Shown: positions 27,760 to 38,407 of the stretch, in pieces
How the letters are laid out: every line of letters starts with the position of its first letter
Numbering within the stretch: the stretch's first letter is position 1
Origin: Stutzerimonas stutzeri TS44
GTDB lineage: Bacteria; Pseudomonadota; Gammaproteobacteria; Pseudomonadales; Pseudomonadaceae
DNA: 64,000 nt
Direction of reading: 5' to 3'
Assembly (NCBI GenBank): GCA_000263395.1
Contig: AJXE01000002.1
Location: 62,001 to 126,000 of the forward strand
Notes under the pieces: model-generated
The model's database searches: none
What the model saw: only the letters and a program-made list of their open reading frames with translations
What the model was told of the DNA's origin: nothing
Position numbers and translations under genes: made by a program

Positions 27760-27782
27760 CCCGGAGCCGCTGGGGCTCCGGG
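27760..27782 (-). terminator. Terminator after the HU gene
   Basis: A 9-bp perfect stem CCCGGAGCC / GGCTCCGGG with a 5-nt loop, 10 nt after the HU stop codon. No clear T run on the minus strand, but the position is right. Confidence 0.6.
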
Positions 27783-27791
27783 TAGCGCACG

Positions 27792-28064
27792 TCAGCTGAC
27801 GGCGTCCTTGAGCATCTTGCCGGGCTTGAACGCCACGGTGTTGCTGGCCTTGATGGTGACCGGCTCGCCGGTCTGCGGGTTCTTGCCGGTGCGGGCGCCG
27901 CGATGGCGTGGTACGAAGGTGCCGAAGCCGACCAGGGTCACGCTGTCCTTGCGGTGCAGCGCATGGGTGATTTCATCGAGCACGGCGTTGAGTACGCGAT
28001 TGGCCTGATCCTTGGAAAGATCGGCCTTCGCGGCGATGGCTGCGGCGAGTTCCGGTTTGCGCAT
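27792..28064 (-). CDS. HU-family DNA-binding protein
   Basis: A 90-residue histone-like protein with the HU signature GFGTFVPRHRGARTGKNPQTGEPVTIKAS and an N-terminal MRKPELAAAIAAKADLSKDQA helix pair. It bends and packages DNA. The location beside the rubredoxin genes fits the third HU paralogue (HupN type) of pseudomonads rather than the main HupA/HupB pair; that is by context only. ATG 28064. Confidence 0.92.
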   Translation of the reverse strand: MRKPELAAAIAAKADLSKDQANRVLNAVLDEITHALHRKDSVTLVGFGTFVPRHRGARTGKNPQTGEPVTIKASNTVAFKPGKMLKDAVS

Positions 28065-28218
28065 TGGAAGCCTCTGAGACTTTGTTGTTGTTGTGTCCTG
28101 CTGCTCCGTGGAACAGCGTTCTAAGGCGCTGCGACGGCTCTAGACCGGGCAGACGCTTCGAGAATGGCATGCGGCTAGCACCTTCGCCAGTCTTCTACGA
28201 CTCAAGTCCGATTCCGGC

Positions 28219-29397
28219 TCAGGACTTTCGCGACAGAACCTGCGGCAGTTCCGCCAACACCGGCGGCAGCTGCCGGTTCAGCGCCATCCGCTCCTGCGTG
28301 GCGGCGCCTGTCAGGGCATAGCCGAGCAACTGGCCGGAGGGCGCCAGATAGCGTGCGCGCACGTCCGCGCCCTGGCCCTCGACGGACCAGCTGCCGACGG
28401 CGCCAATGGCCGGCGGCGAGACCACCAGCGGGCACACCGGCGTCTTCACCGTGACCGGCATGGCGCCGTAGCTGACCATCGTCGGCGTACCCGTCAGCGT
28501 CCTGGCCAGCGCGCGCACGCCGCTCATCAGTGGCATCACGTAGAGCAGGCTGAGTCCTTCCACCTCGGCGCAGTCGCCCAGCGCGTAGATATGCGGCTGC
28601 GAGGTCTGCAGCAGGCGATCGACGACGATGCCGCGCGCCACCTGCAGGCCGGCCGCGGCGGCCAGTTCGGTGCGCGGGCGCAGGCCGACGGCGCTCACCA
28701 CCAGGTCGCAGGCCAGCGTCTGGCCGTCCGAGAGTTGCGCCTGCAGACCGTCGCCCGTGCGATCGAGGCGTTGCAACACCGGCCCCAGGTGGAAACGCGC
28801 GCCGAGCTGCTGCAGCCCGCCCTGCACCGCCGTGGCCGCCTCGAGCGGCAGCAGCCCGGGCATGATCTGCGTGCTGGGCGCCACCACGTCGACCTGATAG
28901 CCACCGATCAGCAGATCGTTGGCGAACTCGCAGCCGATCAGCCCGGCGCCGAGGATCAGCACGCGCTGCCGGCCCTGCGCCGCCGTGCGGAAACGGCGGT
29001 AGTCGTGCAGATCGTTGATCGGGAAGATCGTCTCCTGCGCATCGCCCTCGACCGGCACGCGGATGGTCTGCGCGCCCCAGGCCAGCACCAGATCGCGATA
29101 GGTCACCGGCTCGTTGTCGATCCAGATGCGCCGCGCTGCCGGTTCGAGGCGGGTGACGCGGGTGTGGGTGCGGATTTCGGCGTTGAGCTTTTCGGCCATC
29201 TCGCCGGCATCGGCCTGGCCCAAACCGTCGGCGTCCTTGCCCATCGCGAAGCCGGTGGACAGCAGCGGCTTGGAATAGGATCGCCCGTCATCGCTGGTGA
29301 TCAGCAGCAGCGGCGTCGCGCTGTCGAGCTTGCGCAGCTCGCGGGCCAGGTTGTAGCCGGCCAGGCCGGTGCCGATGATCACGATGGGTGCTGTCAC
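28219..29397 (-). CDS. rubB: Rubredoxin reductase
   Basis: A 392-residue FAD/NAD(P)H flavoprotein that passes electrons to rubredoxin. It shows the N-terminal FAD site [20 protein letters not shown], the NAD site [18 protein letters not shown] and the C-terminal FAD motif [13 protein letters not shown]. The GTG start at 29397 has GAGGAGG just upstream and gives the right N-terminus ([11 protein letters not shown]). It lies 32 nt after the rubredoxin gene, so they form a two-gene operon. Roles proposed for this pair include alkane hydroxylation and oxidative-stress defence. Confidence 0.93.
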   Translation of the reverse strand: MTAPIVIIGTGLAGYNLARELRKLDSATPLLLITSDDGRSYSKPLLSTGFAMGKDADGLGQADAGEMAEKLNAEIRTHTRVTRLEPAARRIWIDNEPVTYRDLVLAWGAQTIRVPVEGDAQETIFPINDLHDYRRFRTAAQGRQRVLILGAGLIGCEFANDLLIGGYQVDVVAPSTQIMPGLLPLEAATAVQGGLQQLGARFHLGPVLQRLDRTGDGLQAQLSDGQTLACDLVVSAVGLRPRTELAAAAGLQVARGIVVDRLLQTSQPHIYALGDCAEVEGLSLLYVMPLMSGVRALARTLTGTPTMVSYGAMPVTVKTPVCPLVVSPPAIGAVGSWSVEGQGADVRARYLAPSGQLLGYALTGAATQERMALNRQLPPVLAELPQVLSRKS

Positions 29398-29429
29398 GTT
29401 GTCCTCCTCGTTGTCGTGCGAAGCGCGGC

Positions 29430-29597
29430 TCAGGCGAGCACGACCATCTCGAAATCCACCTTGCCGACGCCGCAGTCGGGGCAGGTCCAGTCTTCCGGCA
29501 CGTCTTCCCAACGGGTGCCCGGCGCGATGCCTTCCTCGGGCAGCCCGGCGGCTTCGTCATAGATGAATCCGCACACCACGCATTGCCATTTGTTCAT
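29430..29597 (-). CDS. rubA: Rubredoxin
   Basis: A 55-residue iron protein: [19 protein letters not shown], then the central [18 protein letters not shown]. Four cysteines in two CxxC(G) pairs bind one iron. It carries electrons from the reductase encoded directly downstream. The gene is easily missed because of its size; start ATG 29597, stop TGA at 29430. Only one rubredoxin gene is seen here, while some pseudomonads have two in tandem. Confidence 0.95.
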   Translation of the reverse strand: MNKWQCVVCGFIYDEAAGLPEEGIAPGTRWEDVPEDWTCPDCGVGKVDFEMVVLA

Positions 29598-29673
29598 TAC
29601 CCGACCTCGATACTCTGTTCATCGCACCGCACGCTATACGAGTGTGCGCCGGCTTGCCACGCTACAAAAGAAA

Positions 29674-29693
29674 CGGGCGGCCAAGGCCGCCCG
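29674..29693 (-). terminator. Terminator of the glc operon
   Basis: A 9-bp perfect stem CGGGCGGCC / GGCCGCCCG with a 2-nt loop, followed on the minus strand by TTTCTTTTG. It lies 21 nt after the permease stop codon and closes the leftward glc operon. Confidence 0.88.
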
Positions 29694-29714
29694 TCGCTCA
29701 GGGTTGCAACGCAC

Positions 29715-31418
29715 TCAGCGGGCGACGCTCACCAGCGGATCGCTGATGCCCAGCACGTAGAAACCCAGCAGGCCGATGCTGCCGGCCACGGTGAGGTAGT
29801 ACAGCGTCGGCAGCATGGTCTTGCGCAGGGTGATGCCTTCGCGGCCGAGCAGGCCCACGGTAGCCGAGGCGGCGACCACGTTGTGGATGGCGATCATGTT
29901 GCCCGCCGCCGCGCCCACCGACTGCAGCGCCACCATCAGCGCACCGGACAGCCCCAGCAGGCCCGCGGTGTTGAACTGGAACTGCGAGAGCATCAGGTTG
30001 GACACGGTGTTGGAACCGGCGATGAACGCCCCCAGCGCACCCACAGCCGGCGCGAAGAACGGATACACCGACCCCACGCTGTCGGCCACCAGCTGCGCCA
30101 TCGCCACCGGCATCGACACCAGATCGGCACCGTTTACCCCCGAGTTGATCAGGATACGCACCATCGGAATGGTGAAGATCAGCACGAAGCCGGCACCGAG
30201 CAGCGTGCGGCTCGACTCGTGGACCGCCGCGACCATCTCGCGCGCGCTCATGCGGTGCAGGAAGAAGGTGATCGCCACGACGATGCAGAGGATGCCACCC
30301 GGCAGGTAGATCGGCTCCAGGGTACCGGAGACCCCGGTCTCGCCGAGGATGTCCTTCCAGCCGAAGCTGATGCCCAGCAGCGCCGCCTTGACGTCCGGGA
30401 ACACCCGCGAGATCACCAGGAACGCCGCCAGCAGCAGGTACGGCGCCCAGGCCATCGGCACGGAAATCGGCGTCTTGCCGGCGATGTCCTCGATCTTCAT
30501 CTCGATGCGGCCCATCCACTCCGCCGGCCACTCGCTGGCCGGGGCGAAGTCCCAGCTCTGCTTGGGCAGCAGGAAGCCGGCCTTGGCCGCCGGCACCACG
30601 ATGGCCAGACCGACCAGCGCGCCGATGATCGAGGGGAACTCCGGGCCGAGGAATACGCCGGCGGCGGCATACGGGATCACGAAGCACAGCCCGGTGAAGA
30701 TGGCGAACGGCGCCACCACCAGGCCTTCCGACCAGGACTTATTGCGACCGAAGAAGCGCGTCATGATGCTGATCATGATCAGCGGCATGAGGATCCCGCA
30801 CAGCGCATGGATGATTGCCACCCGCGAGAAGATCAGGTGGAAGAACACGTCCCAGTTGCTGCCCACGGCGGCCATCTGCGCGCCAATGCCGGTCTTGTCC
30901 AGACCCGCGCCGACACCGACCAGGATCGGCGTACCCACCGCGCCGAACGACACCGGCGTGGACTGCACGATCATCCCCAGCACCACCGCGGCCAGCGCCG
31001 GGAAGCCCAGCGCCACCAGCAGCGGCGCGGCCACCGCGGCCGGCGTGCCGAAGCCCGAGGCGCCCTCGATGAAGCAGCCGAACAGCCAGGCGACGATCAG
31101 CGCCTGCACGCGGCGGTCCGGGCTGACGTTGGAGAAGCCGCGACGGATCGCCGAGATGCCTCCCGAGTGTTTGAGCGTGTTCAGCAGCAGGATCGCACCG
31201 AAGATGATCCAGAGGATCGCCGCGGTGAGGATCAACCCTTGCAGAGACGAGGCGATGACCCGGTTGAGGGTCATGTCCCAGGCCAGCAGGCCGATCAGCG
31301 CAGTGAGGACGAAAACCAGCGGCATCGCGTACTTGGCCGGCCAACGAAAGCCGATCAGCAGGACACCGGCCAGCACCAGCGGCACGAAGGCCAGTATGGA
31401 CAGTAGTGTTTGACTCAT
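29715..31418 (-). CDS. glcA: Glycolate/L-lactate permease (LctP family)
   Basis: A 567-residue polytopic membrane protein of the LctP family (GlcA/LldP), with about 12-14 membrane segments. It imports glycolate and probably L- and D-lactate by proton symport. The family sequence [22 protein letters not shown] is present near residues 100-120. It starts at ATG 31418 (AGGGA upstream), and an in-frame ATG 48 nt upstream is not preferred. Being the last gene of the glc cluster, it is named after GlcA; a lactate role cannot be excluded. Confidence 0.88.
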   Translation of the reverse strand: MSQTLLSILAFVPLVLAGVLLIGFRWPAKYAMPLVFVLTALIGLLAWDMTLNRVIASSLQGLILTAAILWIIFGAILLLNTLKHSGGISAIRRGFSNVSPDRRVQALIVAWLFGCFIEGASGFGTPAAVAAPLLVALGFPALAAVVLGMIVQSTPVSFGAVGTPILVGVGAGLDKTGIGAQMAAVGSNWDVFFHLIFSRVAIIHALCGILMPLIMISIMTRFFGRNKSWSEGLVVAPFAIFTGLCFVIPYAAAGVFLGPEFPSIIGALVGLAIVVPAAKAGFLLPKQSWDFAPASEWPAEWMGRIEMKIEDIAGKTPISVPMAWAPYLLLAAFLVISRVFPDVKAALLGISFGWKDILGETGVSGTLEPIYLPGGILCIVVAITFFLHRMSAREMVAAVHESSRTLLGAGFVLIFTIPMVRILINSGVNGADLVSMPVAMAQLVADSVGSVYPFFAPAVGALGAFIAGSNTVSNLMLSQFQFNTAGLLGLSGALMVALQSVGAAAGNMIAIHNVVAASATVGLLGREGITLRKTMLPTLYYLTVAGSIGLLGFYVLGISDPLVSVAR

Positions 31419-31570
31419 TATTGGTCCCTGTTTTTGTTGTGAACCGCTTTTCTTATGTCCGGGCAAGCCCGGTGCCTTGCATGGAACCCCGCGCCATCAC
31501 GACCTACGGCCGTCGCTGATGCGGACCCCCGGGTGCCTGCCGAGCTGCCTGGCAGGTCCCCATGCTCGAA

Positions 31571-31602
31571 AGCCCCGAACGCAAAAATCGGCGTCCGGGG
31601 CT
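31571..31602 (-). terminator. Hairpin after glcB
   Basis: Arms AGCCCCG and CGGGGCT, with partial pairing of the inner GAACGC/GCGTC, lie 53 nt after the glcB stop. On the minus strand the stem is followed by TTTCGAG. It may lower expression of the downstream permease. The 237-bp gap also contains the small palindrome CCGGGCAAGCCCGG (31459-31472) and otherwise nothing I recognise. Confidence 0.6.
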
Positions 31603-31655
31603 CCTGTCTTGTACTGGCGGGAGACAAGCTCCCGCCTTGCCGTTCATGGCTCGCT

Positions 31656-33839
31656 TCAGGCCGGGTTGGCCGCCTTGAAGCGCTGGCGCCATTGGTGCAG
31701 CAGCGGCTCGGTGTAGCCGGACGGCTGCTCGCGGCCCTTGAACACCAGGTCGCTGGCGGCCTGGAAGGCGATGGACTGGGCGTAGTCTGGCGCCATCGGG
31801 CGGTACAGCGAATCGCCGGCGTTCTGCTGGTCGACCACCTTGGCCATGCGCTCCAGGGTTTCCTGCACCTGCTCGCGGCTGACCACGCCGTGGTGCAGCC
31901 AGTTGGCGATGTGCTGGCTGGAGATACGCAGGGTGGCGCGGTCTTCCATCAGGCCGACATCATGGATGTCCGGCACCTTGGAACAACCGACGCCCTGCTC
32001 CACCCAGCGCACCACGTAACCGAGGATGCCCTGGCAGTTGTTGTCCAGCTCCTGCTGCTTGTCCGCGGCGCTCCACTTGTCCTCGGCGACCACCGGGATG
32101 GACAGCAGGTCGTTCTGCAGCTGCTCACGCTCGGCGGCCAGATCGACCTTCTCCAGCTCGCTCTGCACCGCCTGCACGTCTACCTGATGGTAGTGCAGCG
32201 CGTGCAGGGTCGCGCCGGTCGGCGACGGCACCCAGGCGGTGTTGGCGCCGGACTTCGGGTGGCCGATCTTCTGCTCGAGCATGGCGGCCATCAGGTCCGG
32301 CATGGCCCACATGCCCTTGCCGATCTGCGCCTTGCCACGCAGGCCGCAGGCCAGGCCGACCAGCACGTTGTTGCGCTCGTAGGACTTGATCCACGGGGTG
32401 TTCTTCATGTCGCCCTTGCGCAGCGCCGGGCCGGCTTCCATACAGGTGTGCATCTCGTCGCCGGTGCGGTCGAGGAAACCGGTGTTGATGAACGCCACGC
32501 GGCTCTTGGCGGCGGCGATGCAGGCCTTGAGGTTGGCGCTGGTGCGGCGCTCCTCGTCCATGATGCCCATCTTCAGGGTGAAGCGCGGCACGCCGATCAG
32601 GTCCTCGACGCGGCCGAACAGCTCGTCGGCGAAGGCGACTTCGGCCGGGCCGTGCATCTTCGGTTTGACGATGTAGACGCTGCCGGTGCGCGAGTTGCCC
32701 TTGCGCGCCAGGTCGTGCTTGGCGATCAGGCTGGTGAACACGCCGTCCATGATGCCTTCGGGGATTTCACGGCCGTCTTCGAGCAGGATCGCCGGATTGG
32801 TCATCAGGTGGCCGACGTTGCGCACGAACAGCAGCGAGCGGCCATGCAGGGTCAGGCGCGAGCCATCGACGGCGCTGTACTCGCGGTCGGCGTTGAGCTG
32901 GCGGGTCACGGCCTTGCCGTCCTTCTGGAAGGTGTCGATCAGATCGCCCTTCAGCAGGCCCAGCCAGTTGCGGTAGACCAGCACCTTGTCGTCGGCATCG
33001 ACGGCGGCGGTGGAGTCTTCGCAGTCCATGATGGTGGTCACGGCGGCCTCGATCAGCAGATCCTTCACGCCGGCCAGGTCGGTCTGGCCGATCGGGCTGT
33101 TGGGGTCGATCTGGATCTCGATATGCAGGCCGTTGTTCTTCAGCAGCACGGCGCGCGGCTCGATGGCCTCGCCCTGGAAGCCGACGAGTTTCTCCGGCTG
33201 CTTGAGGCCGGTGACGCTGCCGCTCTCCAGGGTGACCTTGAGCTGGCCGTCCTGCACGCGATAGGCGGTGGCGTCGGCGTGGCTGCCCTGGGCCAGCGGC
33301 GCGGCCTGGTCGAGCACGTTGCGCGCGTAGGCGATGACCTTGGCGCCGCGCACTTCGTTGTAGCCCGGGCCCTTCTGCGCGCCGCCCTCTTCGGAGATGG
33401 CGTCGGTGCCGTAGAGCGCGTCGTACAGCGAGCCCCAGCGGGCGTTGGCGGCGTTCAGCGCGTAGCGCGCGTTACCGATCGGCACCACCAGCTGCGGGCC
33501 GGCCTGGCTGGCGATCTCGCTGTCGACATTGGCGGTGTCGATCTGCACCACGTCCGGCACCGGCAGCAGGTAGCCGATGGATTCGAGGAAGGCGCGGTAG
33601 GCGGCCATATCCTTGATCGGGCCTGGATTGGCCTTGTGCCAGCCGTCCAGCTCGGCCTGCAGGCGGTCGCGCTCGGCGAGCAGCGCGCGGTTCTTCGGCG
33701 CCAGATCGTGGGCCAGCTGGTCCAGTCCGCTCCAGAACGCGGCGGCGTCGATGCCGGTGCCCGGCAGGACTTCGTCTTCGACAAAACGCTTGAGGTTGGC
33801 CGCGACTTGCAGGCGGCCCAGGGTTACACGCTCGGTCAT
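31656..33839 (-). CDS. glcB: Malate synthase G
   Basis: A 727-residue enzyme that condenses glyoxylate with acetyl-CoA to malate, using the glyoxylate made by the glycolate oxidase encoded upstream. Starts [22 protein letters not shown]; shows the [20 protein letters not shown] active-site segment with its acid pair, [19 protein letters not shown], and [20 protein letters not shown]. This length and these motifs define isoform G, not A. It is 20 nt after glcG, so they are cotranscribed. Confidence 0.97.
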   Translation of the reverse strand: MTERVTLGRLQVAANLKRFVEDEVLPGTGIDAAAFWSGLDQLAHDLAPKNRALLAERDRLQAELDGWHKANPGPIKDMAAYRAFLESIGYLLPVPDVVQIDTANVDSEIASQAGPQLVVPIGNARYALNAANARWGSLYDALYGTDAISEEGGAQKGPGYNEVRGAKVIAYARNVLDQAAPLAQGSHADATAYRVQDGQLKVTLESGSVTGLKQPEKLVGFQGEAIEPRAVLLKNNGLHIEIQIDPNSPIGQTDLAGVKDLLIEAAVTTIMDCEDSTAAVDADDKVLVYRNWLGLLKGDLIDTFQKDGKAVTRQLNADREYSAVDGSRLTLHGRSLLFVRNVGHLMTNPAILLEDGREIPEGIMDGVFTSLIAKHDLARKGNSRTGSVYIVKPKMHGPAEVAFADELFGRVEDLIGVPRFTLKMGIMDEERRTSANLKACIAAAKSRVAFINTGFLDRTGDEMHTCMEAGPALRKGDMKNTPWIKSYERNNVLVGLACGLRGKAQIGKGMWAMPDLMAAMLEQKIGHPKSGANTAWVPSPTGATLHALHYHQVDVQAVQSELEKVDLAAEREQLQNDLLSIPVVAEDKWSAADKQQELDNNCQGILGYVVRWVEQGVGCSKVPDIHDVGLMEDRATLRISSQHIANWLHHGVVSREQVQETLERMAKVVDQQNAGDSLYRPMAPDYAQSIAFQAASDLVFKGREQPSGYTEPLLHQWRQRFKAANPA

Positions 33840-33859
33840 CGCTCGTTCTCCTTGTTTGT

Positions 33860-34264
33860 TCAGTTGGCCAGGGCGGCAGCGCCGGCCTTGGCGATCTGGG
33901 CGTCCTGCGCGGCGGTCACGCCGGAGACGCCAACCGCACCGATCACCTGGCCATCGACGAGCACCGGCACGCCGCCTTCCAGCGCGCACACCACCGGCGC
34001 GGAGAGGAAGGCGTTGCGGCCGTTGTTGACCATCTCCTCGTAGCCCTTGGTTTCGCGACGGCCGACGGCGGCGCTGCGGGCCTTCTCGGTGGCGATGTAG
34101 GAGGCGATCGGCGCGCAGCCTTCCAGGCGCTCCAGCGCCAGCGGATGGCCGCCATCGTCGGCGACGACGATGGTCACGTTCCAGCCGTTGGCCTGCGCCT
34201 CGGCGCGGGCGGCGGCGAGGATGGCGGTCACTTCGGTCTGGCTCAGTACGGCTTTGCTTTTCAT
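33860..34264 (-). CDS. glcG: GlcG/HbpS-family heme-binding-like protein
   Basis: A 134-residue GlcG protein (GlcG/HbpS fold): starts [24 protein letters not shown], contains [20 protein letters not shown] and ends [27 protein letters not shown]. The family includes corrinoid/heme-binding proteins; the function within the glycolate operon is not established. ATG 34264. Upstream of it a 155-nt gap with a large inverted repeat separates it from glcF. Confidence 0.9.
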   Translation of the reverse strand: MKSKAVLSQTEVTAILAAARAEAQANGWNVTIVVADDGGHPLALERLEGCAPIASYIATEKARSAAVGRRETKGYEEMVNNGRNAFLSAPVVCALEGGVPVLVDGQVIGAVGVSGVTAAQDAQIAKAGAAALAN

Positions 34265-34332
34265 CTCGATTCTCCTGTTCTCGTATTTCGGTTGTTCGTG
34301 CGTGGCGTTATGTGACGCTCGCGATCCAGTCC

Positions 34333-34402
34333 CCGTAGGATGGGCTTCAGCCCACCGAAGGTGCCTCAGCTGCATGCTGGTGGGCTGAAGCCCACCCTAC
34401 GG
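34333..34402. repeat. Long inverted repeat within the glc operon
   Basis: Two 24-bp arms (34333-34356 and 34379-34402) are reverse complements with one mismatch, separated by 22 bp. Each arm is itself palindromic around TGGGCTTCAGCCCA, and the outer ends read CCGTAGG / CCTACGG. It looks like a pair of REP-like or MITE-like units inserted between glcF and glcG. Confidence 0.85.
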
Positions 34403-34419
34403 CCGAAGCTCACCTACGC

Positions 34420-35637
34420 TTACTGCATGGCCTCTTCGACCACTTCGATCCAGTGTCTGACCGGTGTGCGGCCGGCGCCGTCGAGGTGGGTCTGGCAGCC
34501 GATGTTGGCGGTGACGATCACCTGCGGTTTGCCGCTCTCCAGCGCGTTGAGCTTGTTGTCGCGCAACTGGTGGGAAATCTCCGGCTGGGTGATCGAATAG
34601 CTGCCCGCCGAGCCGCAGCACAGATGCGCATCGGGCACCGCGGTGAGCTGGAAGCCGAGGCGGGTCAGCACGTCTTCGACCGCGCCGCCGAGCTTCTGTG
34701 CGTGTTGCAGCGTGCACGGGCAATGGAAGGCCATGCGCTGCTCGGCTCTGACCTTGAGCTGTTCCAGCTCGGCGCCGCGCAGCACCTCGACCAGGTCCTT
34801 GGCCAGTGCACTGACACGGGCGGCCTTGGCCGCGTAGGCCGGGTCGGCCCGGAGCAGGTGGCCATATTCCTTGACGAAGGCGCCGCAGCCGCTGGCGGTC
34901 TGCACGATGGCTTCGGCGCCGGCCTCGATGGCCGGCCACCAGGCGTCGATGTTGCGCCGCGCGCGATCCAGGCCCGTGTCCTGGGCGTTGAGGTGGTAGT
35001 CCACCGCGCCGCAGCAGCCCGCTTCGCGCGCCGGCGTGACGCTGATGCCCAGGCGATCGAGCACGCGCGCCGCGGCGGCGTTGGTGTTCGGTGACAGGCT
35101 CGGCTGCACGCAGCCTTCGAGCATCAGCACGCGGCGCTGGTGCTGCACCTGCGGACGCGGCCTGGCCGGGCGGATCTCGCGTGGCAGGTGGTCCTTGAGC
35201 GCGGCGGGCATCAGCGGCTTGAGCACATTGCCGGCACCGAGCAGCGCCTTGAACAGCCCCGGACGCGGGATCACCGTGCGCAGAACGCCGCGCAGCAGGC
35301 GCTCGCCGCTGGTGCGCGGCACCTGCTGCTCGATGAAGTCGCGGCCAATGTCCAGCAGGTTGTGGTACTTCACGCCCGACGGGCAGGTGGTTTCGCAGTT
35401 GCGGCAGCTCAGGCAGAGGTCCAGGTGCAGTTGGGTGCTCGCGGTGACTTCGGCGCCTTCGAGCATCTGCTTCATCAGGTAGATGCGCCCGCGCGGGCCG
35501 TCCAGCTCGTCGCCGATCAGCTGGTAGGTCGGGCAGGTGGCGTTGCAGAAGCCGCAATGCACGCAGCTGCGCAGGATGCTCTCGGCTTCCGCGGCGCGCG
35601 GCAGGCGCTTGGCGACCTCACTCAAATTGGTTTGCAT
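34420..35637 (-). CDS. glcF: Glycolate oxidase iron-sulfur subunit
   Basis: The 405-residue Fe-S subunit of glycolate oxidase (GlcDEF), which carries electrons from the flavin subunit to the quinone pool. It has two 4Fe-4S motifs near the N-terminus (CVHCGFCNATCPTYQ and CLSCRNCETTCPSG) and two C-terminal CCG-type motifs (EAGCCGAVDYH, DAHLCCGSAGSYSI) as in heterodisulfide-reductase-like proteins. It follows glcE with a 6-nt gap. Confidence 0.96.
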   Translation of the reverse strand: MQTNLSEVAKRLPRAAEAESILRSCVHCGFCNATCPTYQLIGDELDGPRGRIYLMKQMLEGAEVTASTQLHLDLCLSCRNCETTCPSGVKYHNLLDIGRDFIEQQVPRTSGERLLRGVLRTVIPRPGLFKALLGAGNVLKPLMPAALKDHLPREIRPARPRPQVQHQRRVLMLEGCVQPSLSPNTNAAAARVLDRLGISVTPAREAGCCGAVDYHLNAQDTGLDRARRNIDAWWPAIEAGAEAIVQTASGCGAFVKEYGHLLRADPAYAAKAARVSALAKDLVEVLRGAELEQLKVRAEQRMAFHCPCTLQHAQKLGGAVEDVLTRLGFQLTAVPDAHLCCGSAGSYSITQPEISHQLRDNKLNALESGKPQVIVTANIGCQTHLDGAGRTPVRHWIEVVEEAMQ

Positions 35638-35643
35638 ACGTCG

Positions 35644-36702
35644 TCAGACCTCGGAATACAGGCGGCCGGGGTTGAAGATGCCCTGCGGATCGAGCGCGGC
35701 CTTCAACTGGCGGTGATAGCGCAGCAGCGGCGCGGGCAGCGGCTGGAACGGAGCGGCGGTGGCGCCATGCGTGAAGCAGTTGGCATGGCCGCCGACCTCG
35801 ACGGTGATGCCGCGCACGGTCACCGCATCGGCATCGGTCTTCAGCCAGCGCTGCGCACCGGCCCAGTCCACCAGCTGCTCGCCCGGCAGGTTCAGCGCCG
35901 GCGTGTTATTGGGCAGCGACAGCCGCCACAACGGCCGGGGATCGGCGAAGAACGCCAGGCGCTGTTCGCGCAGGTCGTGCCAGTAGCCGGCCTCCAGCGC
36001 CTCGCCGCCGATACGCTCGCGCGCGGCGTTGACCGAGCCTTCGCCGCCTTCCAGGCGCAGGTTGAGGAAGCGCCCGTCATGGCTGGCGGCACTGATCGGC
36101 ACCGGCTGCTGGCCCCATTCGGCGAGCTTGAGCAGCGCGCGTTCCAGATCGATCTCCAGGCGCAGGCTGCCGCATTGGCGCGGCTTGGGCAGCACCTTGA
36201 GCGAGACCTCGGTGAGCACGCCGAGGCAGCCGAAGCTGGCGGCCATCAGCCGCGACAGGTCGTAGCCGGCGACGTTCTTCATCACCTCGCCACCGAAGCG
36301 CAGGTGCTTGCCCTGGCCGGTGATGATCCGCGTGCCGAGCACGAAGTCGCGCACCGAACCACTCCACGGCCGGCGCGGGCCGGACAGCCCGGCGGCGACC
36401 ATGCCGCCGACCGTGGCGCCCTCGCCGAAGTGCGGCGGCTCGCAGGCCAGCATCTGCCCGGCGGCATCCAATGCGGCTTCCAGTTCTGCCAGCGGAGTGC
36501 CGGCGCGCACGGTGACCACCAGTTCGGTGGGGTCGTAGCTGACGATGCCGCGATGGGCGCGCACGTCCAGCAACTGGCCTTCGACCGCGCGACCAAGGAA
36601 GGCCTTGCTGCCGCTGCCCTGGATGCGCAGCGGCGTCTTGCTCGCCAGCGCCTGGTTGACCTGTTCCAGCAACTGCTCGCTGGCGTCGAATGAAACCGTC
36701 AT
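35644..36702 (-). CDS. glcE: Glycolate oxidase FAD-binding subunit
   Basis: A 352-residue FAD-binding protein of the PCMH type that partners GlcD. It shows TPLRIQGSGSKAFLG near the N-terminus and the FAD-binding PHFGEGATVGGMVAAGLSGPRRPWSGSVRDFVLG segment. The ATG at 36702 overlaps the glcD stop by one base (TGATG), so translation is coupled; a long upstream in-frame extension overlapping glcD is rejected. Confidence 0.94.
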   Translation of the reverse strand: MTVSFDASEQLLEQVNQALASKTPLRIQGSGSKAFLGRAVEGQLLDVRAHRGIVSYDPTELVVTVRAGTPLAELEAALDAAGQMLACEPPHFGEGATVGGMVAAGLSGPRRPWSGSVRDFVLGTRIITGQGKHLRFGGEVMKNVAGYDLSRLMAASFGCLGVLTEVSLKVLPKPRQCGSLRLEIDLERALLKLAEWGQQPVPISAASHDGRFLNLRLEGGEGSVNAARERIGGEALEAGYWHDLREQRLAFFADPRPLWRLSLPNNTPALNLPGEQLVDWAGAQRWLKTDADAVTVRGITVEVGGHANCFTHGATAAPFQPLPAPLLRYHRQLKAALDPQGIFNPGRLYSEV

Positions 36703-38201
36703 CAGAAGCGCTCCAGTTCGGGGAAAGGCAGCTCGCCGTTGTGGATGTGCATGCGGCCGAATTCGGCGCAGCGGTGCAGGGTCGGAATGTTCTTGCCGGG
36801 GTTGAGCAGGCCGCTCGGGTCGAAGGCCGCCTTCACCGCGTGGAACAGCGTCAGTTCGTCGACATTGAACTGCGCGCACATCTGGTTGATCTTCTCGCGA
36901 CCCACACCGTGCTCGCCGGTGATGCTGCCGCCGACCTTCACGCAGAGCTCGAGAATCTTGCCGCCCAGGTCCTCGGCGCGCTCCAGCTCGCCGGGCTGGT
37001 TGGCATCGAAGAGGATCAGCGGGTGCATGTTGCCGTCGCCGGCGTGGAACACGTTGGCCACGCGCAGGCCGAACCGCTCGGACAGCTCGGCGATGCCCTT
37101 GAGCACGCCCGGCAGCTCGCGCCGCGGGATGGTGCCGTCCATGCAGTAGTAGTCCGGCGAGATGCGCCCGACCGCCGGGAAGGCGTTCTTGCGCCCGGCC
37201 CAGAAGCGCGCACGCTCGGCTTCGTCTTTGGCCAGCCGCACCTCGGTGGCGCCGGCCCGGGTCAGCACGTCGCTGACGAGCGTGCAGTCCTCGTGCACGT
37301 CGGCCTCCACGCCATCCAGCTCGCAGAGCAGGATGGCCTCGGCATCCACCGGATAACCGGCATGGATGAAGTCTTCGGCGGCGCGGATCGCCAGGTTGTC
37401 CATCATCTCCAGGCCGCCTGGGATGATGCCGGCGGCGATGATGTCGGCCACCGCGCGCCCGGCCTTCTCCACCGAGTCGAACGCGGCCAGCAGCACCTTG
37501 GCCACCTGCGGCTTGGGCAGCAGCTTGACCGTGACCTCGGTGACGATGCCGAGCATGCCCTCGGAGCCGGTGAACAGCGCCAGCAGGTCGAAGCCGGGCG
37601 AATCCAGCGCCTCGGAGCCGAGCGTCATGTGCTCGCCCTCGACGGTGAGGATTTCCACCTTGAGCAGGTTGTGCACGGTCAGACCGTACTTCAGGCAGTG
37701 CACGCCGCCGGCGTTCTCGGCGACGTTGCCGCCGATCGAGCAGGCGATCTGCGAGGATGGGTCCGGCGCGTAGTACAGCTCATGCGGCGCGGCGGCCTGG
37801 GAGATCGCCAGGTTGCGCACGCCGGGCTGGACGCGGGCGAAACGCCCGGCCGGGTCGACTTCGAGAATCTTGTTGAAGCGCGCCATCACCAGCAGGATGC
37901 CCTGCTCCACCGGCAACGCCCCGCCGGACAGACCGGTGCCGGCGCCACGGGCGACCACCGGCACGCCGCGCTGGTGGCAGAGCTTGAGCAGCGTCTCGAC
38001 CTGCTCGACGCGCTCGGGCAGCACTACCAGCATCGGCGTGGTGCGGTAGGCGGACAGACCGTCGCACTCGTAGGGTTTGAGGTCTTCGAGACGATGGAGG
38101 ATTTCCAGATCCGGCAGCTGGCGCCGCAGCTCGGCCATTAGTGCGGTCTTGTCGACCTTGGGCAACGCGCCGTCGACGCGTTCGTCGTAGAGGATATTCA
38201 T
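36702..38201 (-). CDS. glcD: Glycolate oxidase flavoprotein subunit
   Basis: A 499-residue catalytic subunit that oxidises glycolate to glyoxylate. It has the PCMH FAD-binding domain (VPVVARGAGTGLSGGALP, IGGNVAENAGGVHCLKYG) and a C-terminal FAD-linked oxidase domain with HAGDGNMHPLILFD and GSITGEHGVGREK. First gene of the operon glcD-E-F-G-B-permease; ATG 38201. The promoter lies in the divergent region with glcC, where two operator-like sites are seen. Confidence 0.97.
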   Translation of the reverse strand: MNILYDERVDGALPKVDKTALMAELRRQLPDLEILHRLEDLKPYECDGLSAYRTTPMLVVLPERVEQVETLLKLCHQRGVPVVARGAGTGLSGGALPVEQGILLVMARFNKILEVDPAGRFARVQPGVRNLAISQAAAPHELYYAPDPSSQIACSIGGNVAENAGGVHCLKYGLTVHNLLKVEILTVEGEHMTLGSEALDSPGFDLLALFTGSEGMLGIVTEVTVKLLPKPQVAKVLLAAFDSVEKAGRAVADIIAAGIIPGGLEMMDNLAIRAAEDFIHAGYPVDAEAILLCELDGVEADVHEDCTLVSDVLTRAGATEVRLAKDEAERARFWAGRKNAFPAVGRISPDYYCMDGTIPRRELPGVLKGIAELSERFGLRVANVFHAGDGNMHPLILFDANQPGELERAEDLGGKILELCVKVGGSITGEHGVGREKINQMCAQFNVDELTLFHAVKAAFDPSGLLNPGKNIPTLHRCAEFGRMHIHNGELPFPELERF

Positions 38202-38300
38202 GCAGGTTCGCCGCTCTCATACGGTCACCCCGGCACGGCCGCCGCGGTGAGATGTCGCATGTTTAGCCTCGCATCGCGCGACCGTCCACCCCTGCACGCA

Positions 38301-38313
38301 CTGGTCCGACCAG
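38301..38313. promoter_or_regulatory. GlcC operator-like site 1
   Basis: CTGGTCCGACCAG is an inverted repeat matching the TGGTnnnACCA pattern bound by GntR/FadR-type regulators of the LldR, PdhR and GlcC group. It lies about 100 bp before the glcD start. Confidence 0.75.
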
Positions 38314-38407
38314 TTTGTCTAGCGGCACCCGTCAAAGCACTACCTGAACACCAGTAAAACCGTGATCTCTGCACAGCCACAGCCATCCAGGGTAGACTCC
38401 CCGCAAA

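Noticed and set aside
31455-34043. Open frame of 862 codons on the plus strand opposite glcB
   Set aside because: Mirror of malate synthase G; composition is not protein-like.
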